Origin: an uncultured Catenibacterium sp.
Lineage (GTDB): Bacteria > Bacillota_I > Bacilli_A > Erysipelotrichales > Coprobacillaceae
DNA: 54,996 nucleotides
Assembly: GCA_900764725.1 (NCBI GenBank)
Contig: CAAFPB010000202.1
Location: forward strand, 1-54,996
Direction of reading: 5' to 3'
Below the pieces are notes generated by a model. That model ran no database searches. It saw only the letters and a list, made by a program, of their open reading frames with translations, and was not told the DNA's origin. Positions 9,001-17,900 of this stretch are shown here, piece by piece (within the stretch, counting starts at the first letter, position 1; the number at the start of each line of letters is the position of its first letter). The position numbers and the translations under genes are program-made.

Positions 9001-11839
9001 GCTTTGTAGCCTTTCTTTCATCATAATAAAGTCTACCATATAAATTAGTAATATTCTTTCTTGGAACAAGTACTTTTCCTTCTTGAACAAAAATTCTATC
9101 CAAACCATTAATAAACATATTTATTTCATCAAGTACATGTCCATAAATAGCACGCTTTACATCAGTGTTATTATATTTAGGAGCACGAATAAAGAATATT
9201 TTAGGAGCATCAGAACCAATACGCATTGAATAAACAGCATTATCTGTATTTTGTATTTTATCTGCATATCCAGTATTAGTAAACTCAGGAATACCTTTAA
9301 CAAATGCTTCAAATTGAGTAATAAAAAAGTCAAGTTTACTCATTTTAGAATAACCTTTACCATCATTATTAGAAGTATTCTTACTACCATCGAATAAAGA
9401 ATATCTTATAATTTGTGCAGCATTTTTATTAATATCAAATCCGCCATTAGTAGAATTAAATAAACCATTATGAACAATAACACCATTACCGTCTTTTATG
9501 CCAAATAAAAGAGGATTATTAGAATATTGATTATATCCATGTTCATTAATACCTTGAGTAAAATAATCTCTTAGTACTTCAAGACCTTTACCACTTTCGT
9601 CTTGTACTTGGTCAAAGAAACGAGTAATCCAATTATTTTTAATAACATCAGAAGCAGAATGTCCTTCTGCATTAGCAGTATTTAAACGAGCAGAAGATTC
9701 ATTAAAACCAGATAAGAAATTAACTAAATTATATATAGCACTATATGTACCTGAAGAAATAGAATAATCTACATCAGCAGTGTCTTTATAAGGAGTGATG
9801 ACTTTTGATATTTCTTCTTTAACAAGTTCGTTCAGTTCATTATTAGTAATATTAGGATTTGCAATACGTGCTCTCTCAATGATTTGCTGTCTTTTTCTAT
9901 TATTATCAATATCTCTATCGCGATTATAATTATCAATAGTTTGAAGTTGTCTATTAATATCAACTTTCATATTTCTTACATTAGTAAGTAAATCCTGTAT
10001 CGTTCCTTCAAGACCACGTAATTTATCTTTAGCATTTTTATCATTTATAATACTTGTAACAGCATTACTAATAGTATCTTTATTTATATTAGGAAAATAA
10101 GTATTTAAAAAGTCTTGTAATACTTTTATAAATTTAGTATTAGAAATTTTATTTTTATCAAAGTCATTAAATAATTGACTAACAAATACGTCATGATTAT
10201 CATCATAAACTTCATTATAAGTAAGACGAAGCTTATTAGCTAAATTAAAAACAGCGGCAGTAGTATTAAAAGCACTATTATTACTATAATCAAGACTAAT
10301 ATTTTCACGATTAGCAATATTTTGAACATTCAATATTACTTTATGAACAATAGGTTTAGCAAAATTAACAAACACAAAATTAGCAATATCTCTACGCTCT
10401 TTCATAGTTTTAATAAGAGAACCTAAACCATAAAGAGCTTTTACATTTTTACTTTTTTCTTCAATACTATTAATAAAATTATCAATATTAGAATAATCAG
10501 CAAAACTAAATATATTATTAATAACTTTTTGAACATTCATTTTAGTAGATACACCAAGCTCATTATTAGTATCAATAGCTTGTAGTTCAGCATTTTCATT
10601 AAATGGCTGAGAAAGATTATCAAGTTGAGCAATAAGTAATTTTAGTTTTCCACTTACTGCATTATCAAAACTTTTATAAAGATTGTCTTCCCAACTTTTA
10701 GTAGTTTCATCAACATTTTGACTATTATTAGTATCTATTAATTCGTCTTCATTAGTATCAACTCCTGCAAGATATTGGTCAAGATTTTCAGTAAGTTCCA
10801 TACTCTTAACAATATCTGTCATAGTCTTATGATGATATACTTGATTATACCAATTATCAGCATTATTTCTTGTTTGTTCTACAAGATTTCTATAATTAAT
10901 AAGTCTATCTTTTTGAACACCAATATAAGAACCTATATAGTCATTAACTAAATTATTTGCAAGAACATATTTAATATAATTTAGTTCAGCAATAGGATTT
11001 TTCAATTCATCAAGAGAATTATTAGCTTCATCTAATTGAGTATCTATTTGCTTAATTCTATCATTAATATCGGCAATAATAGCATTATTTGCAGCTTGTT
11101 CTTCAACAGAAGCAGACTTATTTGAAGCATTAAGTTGTCCTCTACGGGCGGTTAATTCAGAACGATTATTTTTAAGTTCGGCAATAGTAGCAGTTAAAGA
11201 AGAACGTTGAAATTTAAGTTCTTTTATTCTATCGAGATTATTAAAATACTTATTAATATCTTCTCCAGCATTTTCATTATAATTAGTATTATCAGGATTG
11301 TTAATTTCAGCAATATAATTATTCACGCGATTATAAAATTCATCAAGTATTCTTCTATTGACTTCTTTAAGAATTGCGTATCTATCTCTTCTTTTATTTT
11401 TAGGAAGAAACATATCCTTACCATATTCTTTAATAATAAGTTTAGCGGTTTCAGTCTTAGCAAGAGATTTAGCAGAACCTGTTAAAAATCCATTAAGACT
11501 TCCTTCAGCTTTATTAGTCTTACTATTGTTTACAGAAGGATATTTATATTGATAAAATTCACGAAGAAGTTTAGCAAGTTTATTTTGTTTAATATTAGCA
11601 TAATCTTTATTTGTAAAAGTACTAAAATTACTAATATCAACATTAGAATCTTTAAGAAAATCACTTTTTTCAAGATGATTCCAAAGATACATTTTAAACT
11701 CGACATTGGCATCATTATTTAAAAGAGCAGATAAAACATTAGCCATAGTATTATCTGCTTTTGCCACTGAGGCAACGGTTTTAGCAAGTCTATCATTTAT
11801 ATCATTAGATATACTTACTCCTGTTATAACACAATTCAT
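1..11839 (-). CDS. Giant virion RNA polymerase, crAss-like DFDVD type (partial, runs off left edge)
   Basis: One frame stays open from an ATG at 11839 to the left edge, giving at least 3946 codons with no in-frame stop; I read the whole frame. The motif DFDVD (bases 6794-6808, Asp residues 1678, 1680 and 1682) follows a stretch with RIPT and VVPDEW, and the local string TGSDFDVDSVYG matches the metal-binding loop of the double-psi beta-barrel of crAss-like phage RNA polymerases such as phi14:2 gp66. In that family the single-chain enzyme is packaged in the virion, ejected with the DNA and transcribes early genes. The N-terminal 1000 or so residues are Asn/Lys-rich and helical with coiled-coil character, as is the region after the catalytic core. 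The size is well above the roughly 2200 aa of phi14:2 gp66, so the gene is probably a fusion with other cargo domains. It starts just after a strong terminator. An in-frame TAA 15 codons upstream limits the start. Confidence 0.85.
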   Translation of the reverse strand, partial: MNCVITGVSISNDINDRLAKTVASVAKADNTMANVLSALLNNDANVEFKMYLWNHLEKSDFLKDSNVDISNFSTFTNKDYANIKQNKLAKLLREFYQYKYPSVNNSKTNKAEGSLNGFLTGSAKSLAKTETAKLIIKEYGKDMFLPKNKRRDRYAILKEVNRRILDEFYNRVNNYIAEINNPDNTNYNENAGEDINKYFNNLDRIKELKFQRSSLTATIAELKNNRSELTARRGQLNASNKSASVEEQAANNAIIADINDRIKQIDTQLDEANNSLDELKNPIAELNYIKYVLANNLVNDYIGSYIGVQKDRLINYRNLVEQTRNNADNWYNQVYHHKTMTDIVKSMELTENLDQYLAGVDTNEDELIDTNNSQNVDETTKSWEDNLYKSFDNAVSGKLKLLIAQLDNLSQPFNENAELQAIDTNNELGVSTKMNVQKVINNIFSFADYSNIDNFINSIEEKSKNVKALYGLGSLIKTMKERRDIANFVFVNFAKPIVHKVILNVQNIANRENISLDYSNNSAFNTTAAVFNLANKLRLTYNEVYDDNHDVFVSQLFNDFDKNKISNTKFIKVLQDFLNTYFPNINKDTISNAVTSIINDKNAKDKLRGLEGTIQDLLTNVRNMKVDINRQLQTIDNYNRDRDIDNNRKRQQIIERARIANPNITNNELNELVKEEISKVITPYKDTADVDYSISSGTYSAIYNLVNFLSGFNESSARLNTANAEGHSASDVIKNNWITRFFDQVQDESGKGLEVLRDYFTQGINEHGYNQYSNNPLLFGIKDGNGVIVHNGLFNSTNGGFDINKNAAQIIRYSLFDGSKNTSNNDGKGYSKMSKLDFFITQFEAFVKGIPEFTNTGYADKIQNTDNAVYSMRIGSDAPKIFFIRAPKYNNTDVKRAIYGHVLDEINMFINGLDRIFVQEGKVLVPRKNITNLYGRLYYDERKATKLIQEGKTDLTEAITDGKRLLGNAFKFNRLFKVLDAETKGAKYYNAGEEIEAALSLYGGGNTDGLFSTDNNGRLVLTPNDIIKYEDGHFVLHLENEQKKMIMNAINKWTTNYLWECKNRLNEFMNVFNNIGIEYNEEEINSFLLNTANMNMNYDDLFEGDFKYYNNARDFLKRTKESQAGGEGYAAYNSQVLETEIINNKIQDGTNQTEEVIKIKTKASDENGNDVYEPLVINGKQIVARNGFKGVTIYNTVKVSDYADEMQKSLYNDFIEHGMSEQVAYDKSVAIAAGYGHNQGEKTKINDAQSYITFEEFIRRRYADGSISEYYDLINQLLDDNVNVEDINIDDINARIQVGKNFYFDKPYDSKTGTFAPRQIKNAEFVLIPKLLPKDSELLKVYDWMMKNDIGQLNTAETSKAAKKNIFTIWDANTGEFHENFEETFTNDYVENYYYQYLYKQQDVPQHLVDEENKAGSQIMKKILDNIIDNSDNSEHRKELVQWGRDFQNAYTANIQEKFNDFIDSMGWKYDAETKKIVNIDGSEKLNYDKFYSRAREEASRLGMDSNFFDYITTDDFGNPIMPNCMNINMNKLESIAQACYNGTITRQTLPGWHAAQITAVGYSRKLKFDVKTGTMEVYLPRWSSKIPKYNPNDAVHQKMVEDAKKNKEYADLTNYEIFDKLILKQIENEGLDLHIGYRIPTEGKQSVAILKVVGFTNDCLGSTIVVPDEWVTQTGSDFDVDSVYGISWELYTKKNKHGRITLHKVEYERDKMDTKQMYLEYIKHKADVKAGKVDISEELAEEKDELFNAMKDEESAKRNKEFKKLDDERQNAFGALPRKIQQVIIKTNAKREFKVNGKTDIVKLYSTLKDNLIKAIDNPNVKQILTEEDIEHVNEYCDYLQAIVNFVNNVQSTELVDIAEFRSKKANIIANLLDKAKEERFGNAEQKAVSEGEMSYDEFLKLPFEQQLSRRSRNNLILDRMMKIMQDFSSREEQLGRSNFDKITNGKDGANDIIDKISGKTSKPQSPYNVLDQLDYFEDAMGGARLKALSVTADTFVSKNNKIRAKLSSDIVKVLIENDVEDSVIHYNIEEIEKNYSDDISDKEYNVEENKEINKYKLTGKFKIYTAKKLGWSNNNKNLVGEYVTTYTSQTTAHHLDAVKMGSVPNVNEYTFFTYKLLSMLGIDYENTIAFMRQPVITQLVMNNNLINSVFFKNTALDPIGMTFNSIAQKLNLGYIKNKRVRTIKNDTRINDTISAFVNNSDFVDAFYDIYGVDISEVSSLKDLREITVPLSKRQMFERIKDKEEYNVYQAAIDFAMLTNFMNYKRISDNINNLMRATNVDKNGALQSIRENRKAIELIEKLRDDTTLMKGLQSFIDVIFTPNIAHSEYKSIDAIYQYVTLASNNTNENLFMLETVDFDALTKRVEETIGRRLTENEYKEYKRFLMNYIYNNEDSVLLAPITIDTIGRVRKETQSQTNNTYWNTERSRIFGFGRRFSESFDIKDINKPTKEDIAKFKRLSPAQKVLFIQKHFSENTGIFNYLNVTLYNRNDITYKGINRHYISYNDQISDIEDLYHLFNMSYFNHNPLIKLAAIDLVKYAFIAEGFNFKSNYISKIIPNSILYSDNSDGGLDIISKIINDVQSFTNKMNDINEYNKFVDIFMRSHSNMIKEVTYNTESDSSFIANLATYTRPDRMIVIDANIDNWAILKFIANTRANTNGYIKINYQNPKTIVSRLYKIAGYGKTENGYQKYYFIPLNKLDSYESYDISYNQKYNQVNDVSYYYEVIRDLNQGEQAKTIIQPVGKFKYEFNDTVQEYQLINYLQEQEDVYLKGGVNKLIYDISHIYNSALFTENEANYIINNNRQLRNYITHKTTQLITVGENVMAVEITPVKVTPELASWIRHNIQLKNSGKDYDSKYESIISDIEDSQDIIDKSIIYKITKANIDTETANKNIMDANTDLLVDIDKNSLDVLPRRDVDIVSSSIINEIRYMARKYSSPIANSFMNTINRNKIDTESRESLKENREDIYHAAARYYKSAANGIINRLNKFNIEGIDYSMDEDRFYEALKDHDELFPTVAKILLDGVTFGNRIIDIFSLDLTTDNLDTKNDIESIINSINSVRQNKKLADGMKKIFNIYMAKYSTNPAIVDNIMQLREAFGDLGTIDSWFADPTDIANPQVQVVLKHVMGTFSKAELFDAKQNVENWKKDVEEIEKEPGELDYNKFIDSENGRIRDDFNQKFLEDKQKVIDDLNEARKHKYESVQKFREYLEVSLARDKFYYENTNQRIVDDYYKEDIAAREEVLKNAGDYYVQFAMLASQLNNPDIEITETEEETKKRKSEIKQKMQWLRNTGSEEKSKDAKTAAAYINLYYQERRERYEKYFDRQEYEGFAEDYERYKSFITAYNNKHPEYSLEEKLQNTTYREAYNWIRTNGRISFGKEGDDKVKQAFKILTNRSSRIDKSRISGLHNMGADVFDEYGRLDPRKLTDAQLALFKSDEEQATTNMYNDGLGESILIKDVRVKRPLGHPIKHKKAPSETTKRKWEINQKINSILSKCVDKNTGRLDYSILFNDNVVTDEDRVALIKYYKELRAIQTNYDHKFESKFVTEAIDNAAYNDAMNYYRTKLMNTKQGAQFVQIINEVNAEGKYVPNYNLFGYIDILDESLIDEDRTAARNFINDNIEFETTEYYEEAKKAALAQGQEAYDKWFYANHIYDSFTHRYKPLNIWTEMRAIPGSSLDAGVEYIATGQNVESSVKEEYINKNYKELTNNYKKGNPKYDSNIKLSDKERKMRDLWVETLNKYATTYQGRQFVNKGYLPRERKQQVNALWAAEQIGGLFGISVRSGAESDTFKDEVDYSHDKEAEMKMLTLIKAKGTREYIPIPQRGSMKEEEYKKKLEDVRKQNEEIKKQNEAIDKANINRDWKEVMEHFVHNATIFNSRQNAKPYLYLLLEDLRKNRAYMTKGIFNKRLSKDAERSTKDDTIYRTTEQKTTADLLHNFTRRI
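3085..3097 (+). repeat. GC-rich dispersed element, copy 1
   Basis: CTCTACGGGGGAG inside the RNA polymerase gene, oriented opposite to the gene. Encodes part of V-L-P-R-R-D. Confidence 0.8.
8828..8842 (-). repeat. GC-rich dispersed element, copy 2
   Basis: TCCCCCGTAGAGGGA on the plus strand inside the RNA polymerase gene, in the gene's orientation. Encodes S-L-Y-G-G-G, a reading phase not used by the other gene-oriented copies. Confidence 0.85.
11139..11151 (+). repeat. GC-rich dispersed element, copy 3
   Basis: CCTCTACGGGCGG, with GGGCG in place of GGGGG, opposite to the RNA polymerase gene. Encodes T-A-R-R-G. Confidence 0.7.
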
Positions 11840-11888
11840 AACTTTAATTAAATTATAAGATTCATCACTATAATTAACTTGTTACTTT

Positions 11889-11940
11889 AAAAAAATCTTG
11901 TAGATTATTATAGCTATTTTTAGCTTCATAATCTACAAGA
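11889..11940 (-). terminator. Rho-independent terminator after the 2534-aa cargo gene
   Basis: A perfect 13-bp stem (11896-11908 pairing with 11928-11940) encloses a smaller inner AGCTA/TAGCT hairpin. Seven T residues follow on the minus strand (A-tract 11889-11895). It begins about 19 bases after the stop codon of the upstream gene. The T-tract is on one side only, so it works in the direction of transcription. Confidence 0.9.
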
Positions 11941-11958
11941 AATATTAGCTGATTAATT

Positions 11959-14900
11959 CTAAGAGCAAACATATTGAAGTTCATTATCAGCTAAAGACTG
12001 CTTTATATCGTCTTGGAACGCCATTGGATAACTACGTATAAGAGCGTGCATATCGTTGGCAATTTCAACACCATAACTATCATTAGTATTATCATTAACA
12101 GTAGATTGAGAATAAATTTCAATAGGAGTAGTTCCTATAACTTCATTCTCTATTTCATCACTAAGTAATTCAGTATTAGCATCAAACATATCTGATAACA
12201 AATCATCCAAAGCGTTATCTTTAGTTTCTTGTGCAATTTCTTCTGCCGTCTTAGTAGCAGTAGAATTATCGGAATTAGTTTTTTCACCAATACTTTCTAT
12301 TTTAGCAGGATAATCTTTTTGAGGAACATCAAATATATGTTTTTCACCAAGTACTTCTTCTTCAAAATAAGGAGCACGATAATCAACAAGACATTGTTTA
12401 TCTTGAATATCAATAAACTTTCCATTTTTATCAGTACGAGCTTGAAGCTGATTTTCAACCGTAGGACTATATCTATATTCAACATAGTTATTACTATCAG
12501 TAGAAGGAGCGTCATACATAGTAAAGAATTTAATAAGTGCTCCAGTTTCTATTCTACCTTTAAGTTCAGGGAAATTAGCTTCAAGAAGTTGTCTATAAAT
12601 ATTAACCTGATTATAATAACCTTGAATAGTTTCTTGACTCCATGTACCATCAGTATTCTGTCGTTTGGTTTTAAAGTCAAATATATGAAGTTTTCCGTCA
12701 TCAGTATAAACAAGCATATCCATTGTACCAGCAATAGTTTTCATTTTACCGTCAACTTCAATCTTACCACCTATAGGGAATTCTTTAGTAACTACACGAT
12801 ATTTACCTTTACCAAATTTATTATCAAGATATGTTTCAATCTTTTTAATATCTTCAATAAGAGCGGTTTTAGTATTAATACCTGTTGCATTTTCATCATT
12901 GATAACATTAGGAATTTTACTATCCCATAATGATGTAACACCTGTTTCAAAATAAACACGAGATGCTTCGTCGGCAGTATTTCCTAAATAAGAAGAAGCA
13001 ACACCATGTTGACCTAAATCTTGTTTACCATGTAATACTTGAGTAACACTTGTATCAACCTTTTGACCATCAATATAATAAGTATGGTCAGTTTTAAAAT
13101 TATCACTACGTTTAATACGACTCTCAAAAGTACTAATAATATTATCAACAGTATTTTTAGTTTCATTTAAAGTATCAACATCTACTTTATTTTCTACAGG
13201 AGCAATGGCTTCTTTTTGTTGAGTAACATCTTTTTTCTTTTGTTGGCTCTTTTTAATAGCTTCTTCTTTGTTATCAAAAAGAACAACATCAGTACTTTTA
13301 TCTGTCTTACTAAGTATTGCATATTCACGTGCTAAGATACTACTATTTCTTATATTATTAGCATTAAAACCCAATAATTTTAATAGTACATCCATAATTT
13401 TTTGTAGTATAGATTTTTTCTTTTGAGAAATACCATCTATATAAGAATCAGAAGTATAATCAGTATTATTAAGATAATTAACCAACATAGGTTGAGTAAG
13501 ACATTCAACAAGAAATTCTTCCATGTTAGTATCTCTATCTTTATTCATAGCTTTAGCAAGCAAAGCTTTAACATTACTTCTAAAATTATCAGTAATTGTA
13601 CCATTTTCAACATCTCTATCAAGACATTGTATAGTATAATTATAAACTTCTTCAAGTTCATTTATAATACGTTCTCTTTGTAAATTAGTAAAATTACCAG
13701 CATTATGAAAATGTCTATGAATGTTTTCATGTAATATAAGTCGAATTGCATTAGTAGGATTATTATTCATACTAATAGCGCCTTTTGGAGTAACATATAT
13801 TTTTCTTTCATTTACATCATAATAAGCATTACTGTTTTGTTTTTCTTCATTATAAGAAGGAACGATTCTATCTGTAACTATTTTAACACCAGTATTTTTA
13901 CCTGTTAAAATATCAATTTGTTCTTGTGTAACTCCAGCAGCGACAAGAACATCTACAGTATCAACAGTTTTGCGAGTAGTATTTTTATCAAATAAAATAT
14001 CACTAACATTTTTATTAGGAGCATCTTTATTAATTCTTTCTGTACTGCGAGTATTTATACTAAGATTATTTTCAGCAATAACTCCTCTAAGAAATCCTTT
14101 ATGACCATTCATATGAGATTTAAATGCTCTATTCTTAATAAGAAAATCTGCATAATTATCATAAACAACTTCTTTATTATTAATAGTAGTAACAAATCTA
14201 TCACCGTCTTTTCTAAATAACATAGGATTACCACCAGCTTCATTATATCCAGTAAAAGCATTTTCAGTTCTTCCAAATGTTACATTATCAAACATATTGC
14301 CAAGAATAGATTTCAATTCAGCAAATACTTGTTCATTTGTTAGACCATCACTACGTCTTGTTTCTTTAGTCAAACTATTAATATTAGCTTGTCTACCTAA
14401 ACTTTCAATACGAACACCAACAGCATGAGCATTACTTCTACTTCCTTTATTATATTTATAAAAAGTTATTATAGGAGTAGAAGAACCATCTTTATTAGTC
14501 TTCATTATACTATAATAATCATTAGTATTATTACTTCTTCCAAAATATCCATTTACATGAAATAGAGTTCTTGCAGAAGCTTTCTTTTCATCTGCGTTAT
14601 TACCAAAAATAGCAGTTAATGTATCAACAACATTATTATATATTTCTTCATGAGTAGTATCATCAGTATTTCTTATATGTTTTCCAATAGCATTTCTAAC
14701 TTCTTGTAATAAATCTTTTTTAATATCATCACTTATTTGTTGTGCATCTTCAAGATAATCAATATATTTAGTACCATCTTGATTATATACCATAAATCCC
14801 ATAGTATAAGGAGTTGTTCCAACAAAAGCATAACCATAATCTGTTCCGTCTTCTCCTATTATATGTCTTTGATTATTAACATAAACAAAAGGAGTATATC

Positions 14901-17900
14901 TTGAACTATTTTTATCAGTAATAAAAGTATTATCACCAATATTAATTCGTTCATTCTCTGGGACAGGATTTGGTAAAACAAAATAATCTACATTAAGAGC
15001 AACTTTAGTACTAACATTATCATCAAATATTTGTTTTTGTAATTCATAAGTCTGTTTATAATTATTAAAAACTTTTTCTTGCCAAAGTTTATAATTAGCA
15101 TCCATTGTCTTTTTATCTAAAGACAATGTATTAGTTCCTTGATTAGTTAAATTATTAGCATTAAAACCTTTTTTATAAAATAGTATAGCACATATATCAT
15201 TAATTAATTGAGCTTCAAGATTTTTACCATAAGTAATATAATATCTATCATTAAGAAGTTTTTCAATTAAAGGATTAGTCATAATTCTTGTCATAGTATC
15301 ATTATCTAATAGTTTTGCAGATTGTTTATTAAATTCATCAATAGTAATTTCATCTTTTTCAAATTTATCACTTAACTCTTGAAGAGAAATTATATAAGAA
15401 GCAAGTTCATAATAAAGATTTTTACCATCAGTAGTATCTTGATTAATTAAAGCATTAAATAAAAAGTCACAATCTAAAGAATATCCACCATTTTCATTTA
15501 TATTAACAACGTTTACAAAATTACTTTTAACAGAACGAGGATAAAATCTTGTTAATGAATCATTGGTATCAATAGTTCTAAGAACACCAACTGCAACAGT
15601 TTTCTTTTTACCTTTCTTATTATAAGTTACATTAATATATAAAGTATTATTATCTCTTTCTTTAGTATCTCCAATATTATTATAACTAATAGTACATTCT
15701 GCTTCTTTGTTTGCAACAGCTTCTAATGCTTCTTTATATTCTTTTGTGTTAGAAATTTCATGATTAACACCAATATGAAGTTTTTCATTAGAATTAAGTT
15801 CTTTAGCTTTAGTATCTTGTAATCTATTAAAGAAACTTTCAGCAGTAGTTAATCCAACAGCAGTATCAAATCCTGTAAATACATATTTACTACCATCATG
15901 TGTACTAATATATTTACCAAGATTATTAAATATTTTAACAGCAGTATCTAAATCTATATGTTCATTATCTATTAATTCATTAAAAACAGATTGAATATTT
16001 ATTACTTTTTTACCATTAATTTCAGTATTTTCCATATATCTGCTATATTCTTCCAAAAAAGGTTCTACAACAGCATCAATATGTTCGCCACTTAATAGTT
16101 CAGTAATACTATCTTTTGCATTAGTTTCATTAATACCTTTTGCTAATTGTTGTGCAAGTTTATAAATAGGACTTTTAGTATTTAAATTTCCAAAAGCATT
16201 GATAATTTCTACAATCTCAGTAGGAACAATTCTTTCTGCAAGTTGTTTATCGACGCCTTGTTCAACTAATTTTGCAACAGTTTCATCGACAAGTGCTTGT
16301 ATTTTAGTATCATCATTATTAGCAAGTGCGTCAGAAATTTCTTTAATCTTACCTTCTTGAGTATAACAAATCTTACTAATATAAGCATCAGCTATTGCAG
16401 TAGCTTTTGTAACTTCACTATCAAGCATACCAACTTCTTCAGATATTTTATCTTGTTGTTCGTTAGTTAGCTTTTTATCAGTGTTATCTGCAGGTGCTAC
16501 TACACTACCATCAGTTGATTCATTAGGAGCACTTTCTGGAGGAACAATATCATTAGTATCATTATTTTCAATATTAACATTAGGAATAACAGGAGCAGTT
16601 TCTGAAGTATCTGCTGTTTCTGATTCAGTCAAATCCCCCGTAGAGGTATCATTTGTGTCTTCAGCTGTTTCATCTTTAATTTCTTTATTTTCTTCTTCAG
16701 TTGGTCTTGTTAAACCATCTTCTTCAGCCTCAGCATTAACAGTATCTTCTATAGTTCTCTTTTTTCTTGCTTCATTAATAGCGTCTTTAATAGTTTCATT
16801 AAAAATATGTTCGTTCATTTGAACTAATTGATTACTCTCATTATTAATGTAACCATATTTAAGAGCTTGAAGTTTTCTATCAAGAGAACGATTTCCAGTA
16901 TCTTCATTTATAAGTTTATCAATAGCCTCATCTAAATCTTCAGCAGAATCTAAATATTTTTTAATATCTTCTACATAGCCATTAAGTTTATTTTGTTTAT
17001 AAGTATCAAGAGCATTAGTAAATTCATTATACATATCTTTAAAACCATCATATGTATAAGGAACATATCCTTCTGTATAAGTTCTATTTACAAGTATATC
17101 TATTTTTTCAGCAATAGCGTTTTTAATACTTTCACCTGGAATATTATCAATAGAATCATCATGTTCAATAAGAAATTTATTATAATCACTCATAAAAGTA
17201 TCAAAATCTTTTATCATATCATCAGTAGCATACTTTTCTTTTTTAAGGTTTTCTCTCATTTGAGCAAACATACCTTGTTTAGTATAATTAGCAGAAAGCT
17301 TTAGTAAATTAGTAATATGCTTATCGAATTGTTTATTATAAGTTTCATAAGCACTTTTACTTATTTCTTTATTTTTATATTTTTGCTCATTTTGTTCTTT
17401 AAGATTTTTAATAGTATTAATACGGCTTTGAATATATTTAAAAGTTTCTCTATCAGTATAAGCTGTATAATCAATATTATTAGTGTTTAGTCTATTAATC
17501 TTTTCTTCAACATTAGCTAATTGTAAATCATAATCTTCAAGTCTTAAATTATTTTGAGCAATATTTTGAGCAGCAAGTCTTATAGCATAAGGATTAGTAT
17601 CTTTTCCAAAAGCATTCATATCGCTAAGAGCAGTTCTATAAATAGTACCAACATGGTCTAATCTATTAGCAACTTGCTTAGCAATATTTTTATCTTCAGC
17701 AGTAAGTTTAACACCATTATTTTCAAAGTATTGATTAAATTCATCGCTTGAAAGAATATCTTTTATCAAATCAAAATTGCCTCTATCAATAGCATCAAAT
17801 GCTGTTTTATCAATAAAATTATTAATAGCATCTTGTCTAAGCAAATCTTTTTGGTCTTCATTTATTGTTTCATTTTCAGCATGACCTGCATTAATAATCT

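Noticed and set aside
1..11839. Apparent absence of a long gene in the first 11.8 kb, as if stops were recoded or the region were decayed
   Set aside because: Reading the minus strand in the frame of the ATG at 11839 gives an uninterrupted coding sequence to the edge; the gene is simply incomplete in the window.
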